Shown piece after piece: positions 20,691-33,306 of a DNA stretch of 64,000 bases. The notes below the pieces were generated by a model. The model was not told the DNA's origin, made no database searches, and saw only the letters and a list, made by a program, of their open reading frames with translations. Position numbers and translations under genes: made by a program. Source of the DNA: Cyprinodon diabolis (taxonomy: Eukaryota > Chordata > Actinopteri > Cyprinodontiformes > Cyprinodontidae); contig JARPUW010000299.1 of NCBI GenBank assembly GCA_030533445.1, positions 62,001 through 126,000 on the forward strand. The letters run 5' to 3'. Each line of letters begins with the position of its first letter. Position 1 is the first letter of the stretch.

Positions 20691-23600
20691 GTGGGTCCAG
20701 AGATTTCAGTCTACAAACTGACCAAAAATGGTGACTCTAGCTATAAATATGTGGCCGTGAGGGCGAGTTTAAAATGTTTTTTTGTGTTTAAAAAACGCCT
20801 GCCTCACACTCTAGCTTTTCAGTTGCTCCACTCTAGCAGGCTGGATTTTGCTAAAACTTTGTGGCGCTTGAGGTCTGATTATACAAAAACCGTAGCAGTT
20901 ATCAACATACCGTCTTCAGTTTTAAATAGACGAAGGATTTATCTACAAACTGAGCTTCAAACTGTTTTTCTAGGTGAATGTATGCCGACACAGTGAAGTG
21001 CTGTTTTTTATGCTTTTTTTTCCCTCTCCCCATTCATTTCCTATGGGATTTTTTTGCGACGTTTTCGCTAATAATTCGCAAACCTTCGGACTAATGAGAA
21101 AGTTTTATACAAGCACACATCACCCCATTGGTCCCGACGCGTGTGCCAACTTTGGGCCCGATCCGCCAAACCGTGCGGGACTAGTTACGCGCCGAAGTTT
21201 TGGGTATACGGGAGAATTATAATAATAATACGCGGAATAAATATGTGCAATAGTAGTAGGTGGGCCATGCCTTCGGCATGTGGCCCCCCAACTAGAAAAT
21301 TTCTAAAGAAATTTTGAGGGGGGCCACCTACTGCCCGTCTGGGGAACAGGGCCAATACGGCCCTGGCAAGTGATGTCGGGGCTCCCCAGACCAACTGCTT
21401 ACGCCTTTGAGGGCTGCTGAGGGAAGGAAAGAGGGCTAGGTCATGGGCAAAGAGAGCTGTGTGCCACTTGTGCTGAAATCTGGGAAATAGACGTGCACAG
21501 CGTATGATGCAAAAGGGTAATATGGGTTGTCCATATTGAACCGCAGTGGGTAAAGCTCAGTTGGTGGGCTCCGCCCGCCTGCTAGGAGCCCTTGCAGCGA
21601 TGAAAAAAATCACCAATGGCGGGCTCTGCCCGCCTGCTAAGAGCCATTGCAGTGATGAAATCACCAATGGCAATGAGCAATATGCCAGAATGTATGAGTG
21701 TGTATAAGGAAGAGGCTTTTATTCTGTAGAGTCCCTGGAGTCTTATTTTGAAAGTCTATCATGGAAGTGCATCTAAAGATGGGTCATGCCCAGCAGTTAT
21801 ATAGAATCAATTTCCAAATGTTAAATCACTGGTTTTCCATGTTATTAGGTGAATAGTTGCTGTATTACAGAGTAAATGGGAGACTTTTATTGTGAAATTT
21901 GCTCTGGGTGTGTTTTGAAAAGGTCACTAGAGTCTAATAAAAACAACCTGGAAGAGTTTGGGTCATAATGTTGAGCCATTTGCATCAATTAATGCATTAG
22001 TATAATCTAGAGGCTTTTATTTTGTAGGGTCGCTGGAGTCTTATTTTGAAAGTCCAACAGAGTTGTGTTTATAGAAAATGTTCAGACCCGTCAATGATAG
22101 TTGATTACTTTCCAATCGTTAAATCACTGTTTTTCCATGTTATTAGGGCAGTAGATGAAGCGGAAATGGGAGGCTTTTATTTTGAAATTTGCTATAGGGT
22201 GTGTTTTAAACAGTCTCCTAGAGTCTATTCTCTAAAACGGGGTTGAGTTTGGGTCATAATATTGAGCCATATAGGGCAATAAATATATGTAAAAAATATA
22301 GAGGCTTTTATTTTGTAGGGTCCCTGGAGTCTTATTTTGAAAGTCTATCAGTGCTGAGTGGCAAGGGAAGTGTCCTGGACAGCAGTCATATAGTATCCAT
22401 TTCCCAATGTTAAATCAGTCCTTTCACCCTCCATTAGATTAATATGTGCTGTTTAAAACAGCAGAGGTAAAATCTGTTTGAAGCTTGGTAACCTTGACAA
22501 CGCTTAACGAGCCTCTCACTGACACAGACAACAGCTGCACTCACTATTGGTTTCTTCTTCCCAGGCTTTTTTGTATGGGAAGAACGGCAACGAAAACAAA
22601 CGACTACTGATCAAAAACCGTATGAGTTATTCAAAAAACATTTTCACCATGAGCATCAGCAATCCTTCGACTCCAAGTATACCAACTTTGGTGTATGTGT
22701 GTCATTCAGAACAATATTTATGACGACTTGAAAACACATAGTCTGATTCGTTTCTCTTCCATCTTCAGCTCAAAAAGAATGGAGAAAGGCTGAAACTCAT
22801 CGACTTTAGGTTGGTCTGGAGGGTTTTTAAGGAAAAGTATTAATCCTACCGTAATTCCGAAGACATTGTGTGAGTCCAGAGGTTTCAGTCTACAAACTGA
22901 CCAAAAATGGTGACTGTAGCTCCAAATATGTGGCCGTGAGGGCGAGAATAAGATGTTTGATCTTAAAAAAATGGCCGCCTCACACTAAGATTTCAGCAGC
23001 TGCACTCTAGCAGGCTGCTGCAGAAGCTAACTGTCAGCTAGCTTCCAGGTGCTTACCCTCCGAACAAACGACTGCTGAGCAAAAACCGTAAAAGATATCT
23101 GAAAAATTCTTTCAGTGAAAGCAACATCTATCCTTTGTCTCAGACTGGGGTAACCTTCATGTCTGTAGGTCTTTCACAACCCAAAACGAAGCACAAACAA
23201 AATGGTTGGCCCACCTGCTCCTCCCTTTGTTTGAACTGCAGGACCTCACTCTCACTCACCTTTTAGCTGCTAAAGCACCCCTCCGAACAAACGACTGCTG
23301 AGTAAAAACCGTAAAAGGTGTCTGAAAAATTCTTTTTATCTAAGCGACAGCTATATCTTGTCTTCAATTGGAGTAACTTTCATGGCTGTAGGTCATCTAC
23401 AAACTGAATGGGAAGAGAAAGAAAAAGAAAAAACGTTTCATCACACCTAAGCTTCTAATTGAGCTAGCTGCAGCAGGTCACTGTCACTCAGCTTTCAGGT
23501 GCTTAAAATGTCCTCCGAACAAACGACTGCTGAGCAAAAACCGTATGAGTTATTCAAAAATTTTTTTCACCGTGAGCGTCAGTCATCCTTCGACTCCAAC

Positions 23601-23795
23601 TATGCCAACTTTGGTGTATGTGTGTCATTCAGAAAAATATTTATGACGAGTTTAAAACACATAGTCGGATTCGTTTTTCTCCCCTCTTCTGCTCCAAAAC
23701 CAATGAAAAACGGCTCTGATTTTCATCGACTTTAGGTCGGTCTGGAGGGTTTTTAAGGAAAAGTATTAATCCTACCGTAATTCCGAAGATATTGT
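20691..23795 (+). repeat. Unit 7 (3105 bp)
   Basis: One hairpin module at 21229-21289 and a short GC array at 21563-21665 with two hairpins, the first starting GGTGGGCTCC. Block B is of the unit 3/17 type (GGGAACAGGG, GTGATGTCGG, GGGCTAGG). The 3' half has ATAATATTGAGCC, GGCAACGAAAACAAAC and CCAAGTATACC, all shared with unit 16. The tail has AGTCGGATTCG. Confidence 0.95.
21229..21289 (+). repeat. Hairpin module, 1 copy (unit 7)
   Basis: Single core with a shorter triplet run before it than in unit 5. Confidence 0.85.
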
Positions 23796-26700
23796 GTGGG
23801 TCCAGAGATTTCAGTCTACAAACTGACCAAAAATGGTGACTCTAGCTATAAATATGTGGCCGTGAGGGCGAGTTTAAAATGTTTTTTTGTGTTTAAAAAA
23901 CGCCTGCCTCACACTCTAGCTTTTCAGTTGCTCCACTCTAGCAGGCTGGATTTTGCTAAAACTTTGTGGCGCTTGAGGTCTGATTATACAAAAACCGTAG
24001 CAGTTATCAACATACCGTCTTCAGTTTTAAATAGACGAAGGATTTATCTACAAACTGAGCTTCAAACTGTTTTTCTAGGTGAATGTATGGCGACACAGTG
24101 AAGTGCTGTTTTTTATGCTTTTTTTTTCCTCTCCCCATTCATTTCCTATGGGATTTTTTTGCGACGTTTTCGCTAATAATTCGCAAACCTTCGGACTAAT
24201 GAGAAAGTTTTATACAAGCACACATCACCCCATTGGTCCCGACGCGTGTGCCAACTTTGGGCCCGATCCGCCAAACCGTGCGGGACTAGTTACGTGCCGA
24301 AGTTTTGGGTATACGGGAGAATTATAATAATAACTAGAAAATTTCTAAAGAAATTTTGAGGGGGGCCACCTACTGCCCGTCTGGGGAACCGGGCCAATAC
24401 GGCCCTGGCAAGTGACGTCGGGGCTCCCCAGACCAACTGCTTACGCCTTTGAGGGCTGCTGAGGGAAGGAAAGAGGGCAAGTTCATGGGCAAAGAGAGCT
24501 GTGTGCCACTTGTGCTGAAATCTGGGAAATAGACGTGCACAGAGTATGATGCACAAGGGTAATATGGGTTGTCCATATTGAAACACAGTGGGTAAAGCCC
24601 AGTTGGCGGGCTTCGCCCGCCTGCTAGGAGCCATCTCAGTGAAGAAAAAAATCACCAATGGCGGGCTCTGCCCGCCTTCTAAGAGCCATTGCAGTGATGA
24701 AATCACCAATGGCGGGCTCCGCCCGCCTGCTAAGAGCCATTGCAGTGATGTAATCACCTTTGGCGGGCTCCGCCCGCCTGTTACCATTGGCGGGCTCCGC
24801 CCGCCTTCTAAGAGCCATTGCAGTGATGAAATCACCAATGGCAATGAGCAATATGCCAGAATGTATGAGTGTGTATAAGGAAGAGGCTTTTATTCTGTAG
24901 AGTCCTTGTAGTCTTATTTTGAAAGTCTATCATGAATGTGCATCAAAAGATGGGTCACGCCCAGCAGTGATATAGAATCCATTTCCAAATGTTAAATCAC
25001 TGGTTTTCCATGTTATTAGGTGAATAGTTGCTGTATTACAGAGTAAATGGGAGACTTTTATTGTGAAATTTGCTCTGGGGTGTGTTTTGAAAAGGTCACT
25101 AGAGTCTAATAAAAACAACCTGGAAGAGTTTGGGTCATAATGTTGAGCCATTTGCATCAATTAATGCATTACTATAATCTAGAGGCTTTTATTTTGTAGG
25201 GTCCCTGGAGTCTTATTTTGAAAGTCCAACAGAGTTGTGTTTATAGAAAATGTTCAGACCCGTCAATGATAGTTGATTACTTTCCAATCGTTAAATCACT
25301 CTTTTTCCATGTTATTAGGGCAGTAGATGAAGCGGAAATGGGAGGCTTTTATTTTGAAATTTGCTATAGGGTGTGTTTTAAACAGTCTCCTAGAGTCTAT
25401 TCTCTAAAACGGGGTTGAGTTTGGGTCATAATGTTGAGCCATATAGAGCAATAAATATATGTAAAAAATATAGAGGCTTTTATTTTGTAGGGTCCCTGGA
25501 GTCTTATTTTGAAAGTCTATCAGTGCTGAGTGGCAAGGGAAGTGTCATGTACAGCAGTCATATAGTATCCATTTCCCAATGTTAAATCAGTCCTTTCACC
25601 CTCCATTAGATTAATATGTGCTGTTTAAAACAGCAGAGGTAAAATCTGTTTGAAGCTTGGTAACCTTGACAACGCTTAACGAGCCTCTCACTGACACAGA
25701 CAACAGCTGCACTCACTATTGGTTTCTTCTTCCCAGGCTTTTTTGTATGGGAAGAACGGCACCGAACAAACGACTACTGATCAAAAACCGTATGAGTTAT
25801 TCAAAAAACATTTTCACCATGAGCATCAGCAATCCTTCGACTCCAACTATACCAACTTTGGTGTATGTGTGTCATTCAGAAAAATATTTATGACGAGTTG
25901 AAAACACATAGTCTGATTCGTTTTTCTCCCATCTTCAGCTCAAAAAGAATGGAGAAAGGCTGAAACTCTCATCCACTTTAGGTTGGTCTGGAGGGTTTTT
26001 AAGGCAAAGTATTAATCCTACCGTAATTCCGAAGACATTGTGTGAGTCCAGAGGTTTCAGTCTACAAACTGACCAAAAATGGTGACTGTAGCTCCAAATA
26101 TGTGGCCGTGAGGGCGAGAATAAGATGTTTGATCTTAAAAAATGGCCGCCTCACACTAAGATTTCAGCAGCTGCACTCTAGCAGGCTGCTGCAGAAGCTA
26201 ACTGTCAGCTAGCTTCCAGGTGCTTACCCTCCGAACAAACGACTGCTGAGCAAAAACCGTAAAAGATATCTGAAAAATTCTTTCAGTGAAAGCAACATCT
26301 ATCCTTTGTCTCAGACTGGGGTAACCTTCATGTCTGTAGGTCTTTCACAACCCAAAACGAAGCACAAACAAAATGGTTGGCCCACCTGCTCCTCCCTTTG
26401 TTTGAACTGCAGGACCTCACTCTCACTCACCTTTTAGCTGCTAAAGCACCCCTCCGAACAAACGACTGCTGAGTAAAAACCGTAAAAGGTATCTGAAAAA
26501 TTCTTTTTATCTAAGCGACAGCTATATCTTGTCTTCAATTGGAGTAACTTTCATGGCTGTAGGTCATCTACAAACTGAATGGGAAGAGAAAGAAAAAGAA
26601 AAAACGTTTCATCACACCTAAGCTTCTAATTGAGCTAGCTGCAGCAGGTCACTGTCACTCAGCTTTCAGGTGCTTAAAATGTCCTCCGAACAAACGACTG

Positions 26701-26966
26701 CTGAGCAAAAACCGTATGAGTTATTCAAAAAATTTTTTCACCGTGAGCGTCAGTCATCCTTCGACTCCAACTATGCCAACTTTGGTGTATGTGTGTCATT
26801 CAGAAAAATATTTATGACGAGTTTAAAACACATAGTCGGATTCGTTTTTCTCCCCTCTTCTGCTCCAAAACCAATGAAAAACGGCTCTGATTTTCATCGA
26901 CTTTAGGTCGGTCTGGAGGGTTTTTAAGGAAAAGTATTAATCCTACCGTAATTCCGAAGATATTGT
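23796..26966 (+). repeat. Unit 8 (3171 bp), near twin of unit 9
   Basis: No hairpin module; the GC array 24605-24836 has five hairpins. Shared only with unit 9 are CTCATCCACTTTAGG, TTTTTAAGGCAAAG and TTAAAAAATGGCC (one A shorter). With units 1, 9 and 18 it shares CACAGAGTATG and CATGTACAGC. It begins with TGTATGGCGACACAG, otherwise seen only in unit 12, which suggests conversion between non-adjacent units. Confidence 0.95.
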
Positions 26967-29900
26967 GTGGGTCCAGAGATTTCAGTCTACAAACTGACCA
27001 AAAATGGTGACTCTAGCTATAAATATGTGGCCGTGAGGGCGAGTTTAAAATGTTTTTTTGTGTTTAAAAAACGCCTGCCTCACACTCTAGCTTTTCAGTT
27101 GCTCCACTCTAGCAGGCTGGATTTTGCTAAAACTTTGTGGCGCTTGAGGTCTGATTATACAAAAACCGTAGCAGTTATCAACATACCGTCTTCAGTTTTA
27201 AATAGACGAAGGATTTATCTACAAACTGAGCTTCAAACTGTTTTTCTAGGTGAATGTATGCCGACACAGTGAAGTGCTGTTTTTTATGCTTTTTTTTTCC
27301 TCTCCCCATTCATTTCCTATGGGATTTTTTTGCGACGTTTTCGCTAATAATTCGCAAACCTTCGGACTAATGAGAAAGTTTTATACAAGCACACATCACC
27401 CCATTGGTCCCGACGCGTGTGCCAACTTTGGGCCCGATCCGCCAAACCGTGCGGGACTAGTTACGCGCCGAAGTTTTGGGTATACGGGAGAATTATAATA
27501 ATAACTAGAAAATTTCTAAAGAAATTTTGAGGGGGGCCACCTACTGCCCGTCTGGGGAACCGGGCCAATACGGCCCTGGCAAGTGACGTCGGGGCTCCCC
27601 AGACCAACTGCTTACGCCTTTGAGGGCTGCTGAGGGAAGGAAAGAGGGCAAGTTCATGGGCAAAGAGAGCTGTGTGCCACTTGTGCTGAAATCTGGGAAA
27701 TAGACGTGCACAGAGTATGATGCACAAGGGTAATATGGGTTGTCCATATTGAAACACAGTGGGTAAAGCCCAGTTGGCGGGCTTCGCCCGCCTGCTAGGA
27801 GCCATCTCAGTGAAGAAAAAAATCACCAATGGCGGGCTCTGCCCGCCTTCTAAGAGCCATTGCAGTGATGAAATCACCAATGGCGGGCTCCGCCCGCCTG
27901 CTAAGAGCCATTGCAGTGATGTAATCACCTTTGGCGGGCTCCGCCCGCCTGTTACCATTGGCGGGCTCCGCCCGCCTTCTAAGAGCCATTGCAGTGATGA
28001 AATCACCAATGGCAATGAGCAATATGCCAGAATGTATGAGTGTGTATAAGGAAGAGGCTTTTATTCTGTAGAGTCCTTGTAGTCTTATTTTGAAAGTCTA
28101 TCATGAATGTGCATCAAAAGATGGGTCACGCCCAGCAGTGATATAGAATCCATTTCCAAATGTTAAATCACTGGTTTTCCATGTTATTAGGTGAATAGTT
28201 GCTGTATTACAGAGTAAATGGGAGACTTTTATTGTGAAATTTGCTCTGGGGTGTGTTTTGAAAAGGTCACTAGAGTCTAATAAAAACAACCTGGAAGAGT
28301 TTGGGTCATAATGTTGAGCCATTTGCATCAATTAATGCATTACTATAATCTAGAGGCTTTTATTTTGTAGGGTCCCTGGAGTCTTATTTTGAAAGTCCAA
28401 CAGAGTTGTGTTTATAGAAAATGTTCAGACCCGTCAATGATAGTTGATTACTTTCCAATCGTTAAATCACTCTTTTTCCATGTTATTAGGGCAGTAGATG
28501 AAGCGGAAATGGGAGGCTTTTATTTTGAAATTTGCTATAGGGTGTGTTTTAAACAGTCTCCTAGAGTCTATTCTCTAAAACGGGGTTGAGTTTGGGTCAT
28601 AATGTTGAGCCATATAGAGCAATAAATATATGTAAAAAATATAGAGGCTTTTATTTTGTAGGGTCCCTGGAGTCTTATTTTGAAAGTCTATCAGTGCTGA
28701 GTGGCAAGGGAAGTGTCATGTACAGCAGTCATATAGTATCCATTTCCCAATGTTAAATCAGTCCTTTCACATTCCATTAGATTAATATGTGCTGTTTAAA
28801 ACAGCAGAGGTAAAATCTGTTTGAAGCTTGGTAACCTTGACAACGCTTAACGAGCCTCTCACTGACACAGACAACAGCTGCACTCACTATTGGTTTCTTC
28901 TTCCCAGGCTTTTTTGTATGGGAAGAACGGCACCGAACAAACGACTACTGATCAAAAACCGTATGAGTTATTCAAAAAACATTTTCACCATGAGCATCAG
29001 CAATCCTTCGACTCCAACTATACCAACTTTGGTGTATGTGTGTCATTCAGAAAAATATTTATGACGAGTTGAAAACACATAGTCTGATTCGTTTTTCTCC
29101 CATCTTCAGCTCAAAAAGAATGGAGAAAGGCTGAAACTCTCATCCACTTTAGGTTGGTCTGGAGGGTTTTTAAGGCAAAGTATTAATCCTACCGTAATTC
29201 CGAAGACATTGTGTGAGTCCAGAGGTTTCAGTCTACAAACTGACCAAAAATGGTGACTGTAGCTCCAAATATGTGGCCGTGAGGGCGAGAATAAGATGTT
29301 TGATCTTAAAAAATGGCCGCCTCACACTAAGATTTCAGCAGCTGCACTCTAGCAGGCTGCTGCAGAAGCTAACTGTCAGCTAGCTTCCAGGTGCTTACCC
29401 TCCGAACAAACGACTGCTGAGCAAAAACCGTAAAAGATATCTGAAAAATTCTTTCAGTGAAAGCAACATCTATCCTTTGTCTCAGACTGGGGTAACCTTC
29501 ATGTCTGTAGGTCTTTCACAACCCAAAACGAAGCACAAACAAAATGGTTGGCCCACCTGCTCCTCCCTTTGTTTGAACTGCAGGACCTCACTCTCACTCA
29601 CCTTTTAGCTGCTAAAGCACCCCTCCGAACAAACGACTGCTGAGTAAAAACCGTAAAAGGTATCTGAAAAATTCTTTTTATCTAAGCGACAGCTATATCT
29701 TGTCTTCAATTGGAGTAACTTTCATGGCTGTAGGTCATCTACAAACTGAATGGGAAGAGAAAGAAAAAGAAAAAACGTTTCATCACACCTAAGCTTCTAA
29801 TTGAGCTAGCTGCAGCAGGTCACTGTCACTCAGCTTTCAGGTGCTTAAAATGTCCTCCGAACAAACGACTGCTGAGCAAAAACCGTATGAGTTATTCAAA

Positions 29901-30137
29901 AAATTTTTTCACCGTGAGCGTCAGTCATCCTTCGACTCCAACTATGCCAACTTTGGTGTATGTGTGTCATTCAGAAAAATATTTATGACGAGTTTAAAAC
30001 ACATAGTCGGATTCGTTTTTCTCCCCTCTTCTGCTCCAAAACCAATGAAAAACGGCTCTGATTTTCATCGACTTTAGGTCGGTCTGGAGGGTTTTTAAGG
30101 AAAAGTATTAATCCTACCGTAATTCCGAAGATATTGT
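26967..30137 (+). repeat. Unit 9 (3171 bp), near twin of unit 8
   Basis: Same length as unit 8 and the same set of rare variants, so 8 and 9 look like a recent tandem duplication. The differences I noticed are TGTATGCCGACA at the front, ACGCGCC versus ACGTGCC at the end of the leader, and CACATTCCATTAG versus CACCCTCCATTAG near 28769. The GC array is 27776-28007 with five hairpins. No hairpin module. Confidence 0.95.
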
Positions 30138-33100
30138 GTGGGTCCAGAGATTTCAGTCTACAAACTGACCAAAAATGGTGACTCTAGCTATAAATATGTG
30201 GCCGTGAGGGCGAGTTTAAAATGTTTTTTTGTGTTTAAAAAACGCCTGCCTCACACTCTAGCTTTTCAGTTGCTCCACTCTAGCAGGCTGGATTTTGCTA
30301 AAACTTTGTGGCGCTTGAGGTCTGATTATACAAAAACCGTAGCAGTTATCAACATACCGTCTTCAGTTTTAAATAGACGAAGGATTTATCTACAAACTGA
30401 GCTTCAAACTGTTTTTCTAGGTGAATGTATGCCGACACAGTGAAGTGCTGTTTTTTATGCTTTTTTTTTCCTCTCCCCATTCATTTCCTATGGGATTTTT
30501 TTGCGACGTTTTCGCTAATAATTCGCAAACCTTCGGACTAATGAGAAAGTTTTATACAAGCACACATCACCCCATTGGTCCCAACGCGTGTGCCAACTTT
30601 GGGCCCGATCCGCCAAACCGTGCGGGACTAGTTACGCGCCGAAGTTTTGGGTATACGGGAGAATTATAATAACTAGAAAATTTCTAAAGAAATTTTGAGG
30701 GGGGCCACCTACTGCCCGTCTGGGGAACCGGGCCAATACGGCCCTGGCAAGTGACGTCGGTGCTCCCCAGACCAACTGCTTACGCCTTTGAGGGCTACTG
30801 AGGGAAGGAAAGAGGGCAAGTTCATGGGCAAAGAGAGCTGTGTGCCACTTGTGCTGAAATCTGGGAAATAGACGTGCACAGCGTATGATGCACAAGGGTA
30901 ATATGGGTTGTCAATATTGAAACACAGTGGGTAAAGCCAAGTTTGCGGGCTTCGCCCGCCTTCTGGGATCCATCTCAGTGAAGAAAAAAATCACCAATGG
31001 CGGGCTCTGCCCGCCTTCTAAGAGCCATTGCAGTGATGAAATCACCAATGGCGGGCTCCGCCCGCCTGCTAAGAGCCATTGCAGTGATGTAATCACCTTT
31101 GGCAGGCTCCGCCCGCCTGTTACCATTGGCGGGCTCCGCCCGCCTTCTAAGAGCCATTGCAGTGATGAAATCACCAATGGCAATGAGCAATATGCCAGAA
31201 TGTATGAGTGTGTATAAGGAAGAGGCTTTTATTCTGTAGAGTCCTTGTAGTCTTATTTTGAAAGTCTATCATGAATGTGCATCAAAAGATGGGTCACGCC
31301 CAGCAGTGATATAGAATCCATTTCCAAATGTTAAATCACTGGTTTTCCATGTTATTAGGTGAATAGTTGCTGTATTACAGAGTAAATGGGAGACTTTTAT
31401 TGTGAAATTTGCTCTGGGTGTGTTTTGAAAAGGTCACTAGAGTCTAATAAAAACAACCTGGAAGAGTTTGGGTCATAATGTTGAGCCATTTGCATCAATT
31501 AATGCATTAGTATAATCTAGAGGCTTTTATTTTGTAGGGTCCCTGGAGTCTTATTTTGAAAGTCCAACAGAGTTGTGTTTATAGAAAATGTTCAGACCCG
31601 TCAATGATAGTTGATTACTTTCCAATCGTTAAAACACTCTTTTTCCATGTTATTAGGGCAGTAGATGAAGCGGAAATGGGAGGCTTTTATTTTGAAATTT
31701 GCTATAGGGTGTGTTTTAAACAGTCTCCTAGAGTCTATTCTCTAAAACGGGGTTGAGTTTGGGTCATAATGTTGAGCCATATAGGGCAATAAATATATGT
31801 AAAAAATATAGAGGCTTTTATTTTGTAGGGTCCCTGGAGTCTTATTTTGAAAGTCTATCAGTGCTGAGTGGCAAGGGAAGTGTCATGGACAGCAGTCATA
31901 TAGTATCCATTTCCCAATGTTAAATCAGTCCTTTCACCCTCCATTAGATTAATATGTGCTGTTTAAAACAGCAGAGGTAAAATCTGTTTGAAGCTTGGTA
32001 ACCTTGACAACGCTTAACGAGCCTCTCACTGACACAGACAACAGCTGCACTCACTATTGGTTTCTTCTTCCCAGGCTTTTTTGTATGGGAAGAACGGCAC
32101 CGAACAAACGACTACTGATCAAAAACCGTATGAGTTATTCAAAAAACATTTTCACCATGAGCATCAGCAATCCTTCGACTCCAACTATACCAACTTTGGT
32201 GTATGTGTGTCATTCAGAAAAATATTTATGACGAGTTGAAAACACATAGTCTGATTCGTTTCTCTCCCATCTTCAGCTCAAAAAGAATAGAGAAAGGCTG
32301 AAACTCTCATCGACTTTAGGTTGGTCTGGAGGGTTTTTAAGGAAAAGTATTAATCCTACCGTAATTCCGAAGACATTGTGTGAGTCCAGAGGTTTCAGTC
32401 TACAAACTGACCAAAAATGGTGACTGTAGCTCCAAATATGTGGCCGTGAGGGCGAGAATAAGATGTTTGATCTTAAAAAAATGGCCGCCTCACACTAAGA
32501 TTTCAGCAGCTGCACTCTAGCAGGCTGCTGCAGAAGCTAACTGTCAGCTAGCTTCCAGGTGCTTACCCTCCGAACAAACGACTGCTGAGCAAAAACCGTA
32601 AAAGATATCTGAAAAATTCTTTCAGTGAAAGCAACATCTATCCTTTGTCTCAGACTGGGGTAACCTTCATGTCTGTAGGTCTTTCACAACCCAAAACGAA
32701 GCACAAACAAAATGGTTGGCCCACCTGCTCCTCCCTTTGTTTGAACTGCAGGACCTCACTCTCACTCACCTTTTAGCTGCTAAAGCACCCCTCCGAACAA
32801 ACGACTGCTGAGTAAAAACCGTAAAAGGTATCTGAAAAATTCTTTTTATCTAAGCGACAGCTATATCTTGTCTTCAATTGGAGTAACTTTCATGGCTGTA
32901 GGTCATCTACAAACTGAATGGGAAGAGAAAGAAAAAGAAAAAAACGTTTCATCACACCTAAGCTTCTAATTGAGCTAGCTGCAGCAGGTCACTGTCACTC
33001 AGCTTTCAGGTGCTTAAAATGTCCTCCGAACAAACGACTGCTGAGCAAAAACCGTATGAGTTATTCAAAAAATTTTTTCACCGTGAGCGTCAGTCATCCT

Positions 33101-33306
33101 TCGACTCCAACTATGCCAACTTTGGTGTATGTGTGTCATTCAGAAAAATATTTATGACGAGTTTAAAACACATAGTCGGATTCGTTTTTCTCCCCTCTTC
33201 TGCTCCAAAACCAATGAAAAACGGCTCTGATTTTCATCGACTTTAGGTCGGTCTGGAGGGTTTTTAAGGAAAAGTATTAATCCTACCGTAATTCCGAAGA
33301 TATTGT
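30138..33306 (+). repeat. Unit 10 (3169 bp)
   Basis: No hairpin module. The GC array 30944-31175 has the degenerate first hairpin of unit 4 and one arm damaged by a CpG change (GGCAGGCTCC, A at 31104). Private variants are GTCGGTGCTCCC near 30758, GGGCTACTGAGG, GTTGTCAATATTG near 30908, GTTAAAACACTC near 31629 and one extra A in the purine tract near 32941. Confidence 0.95.
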
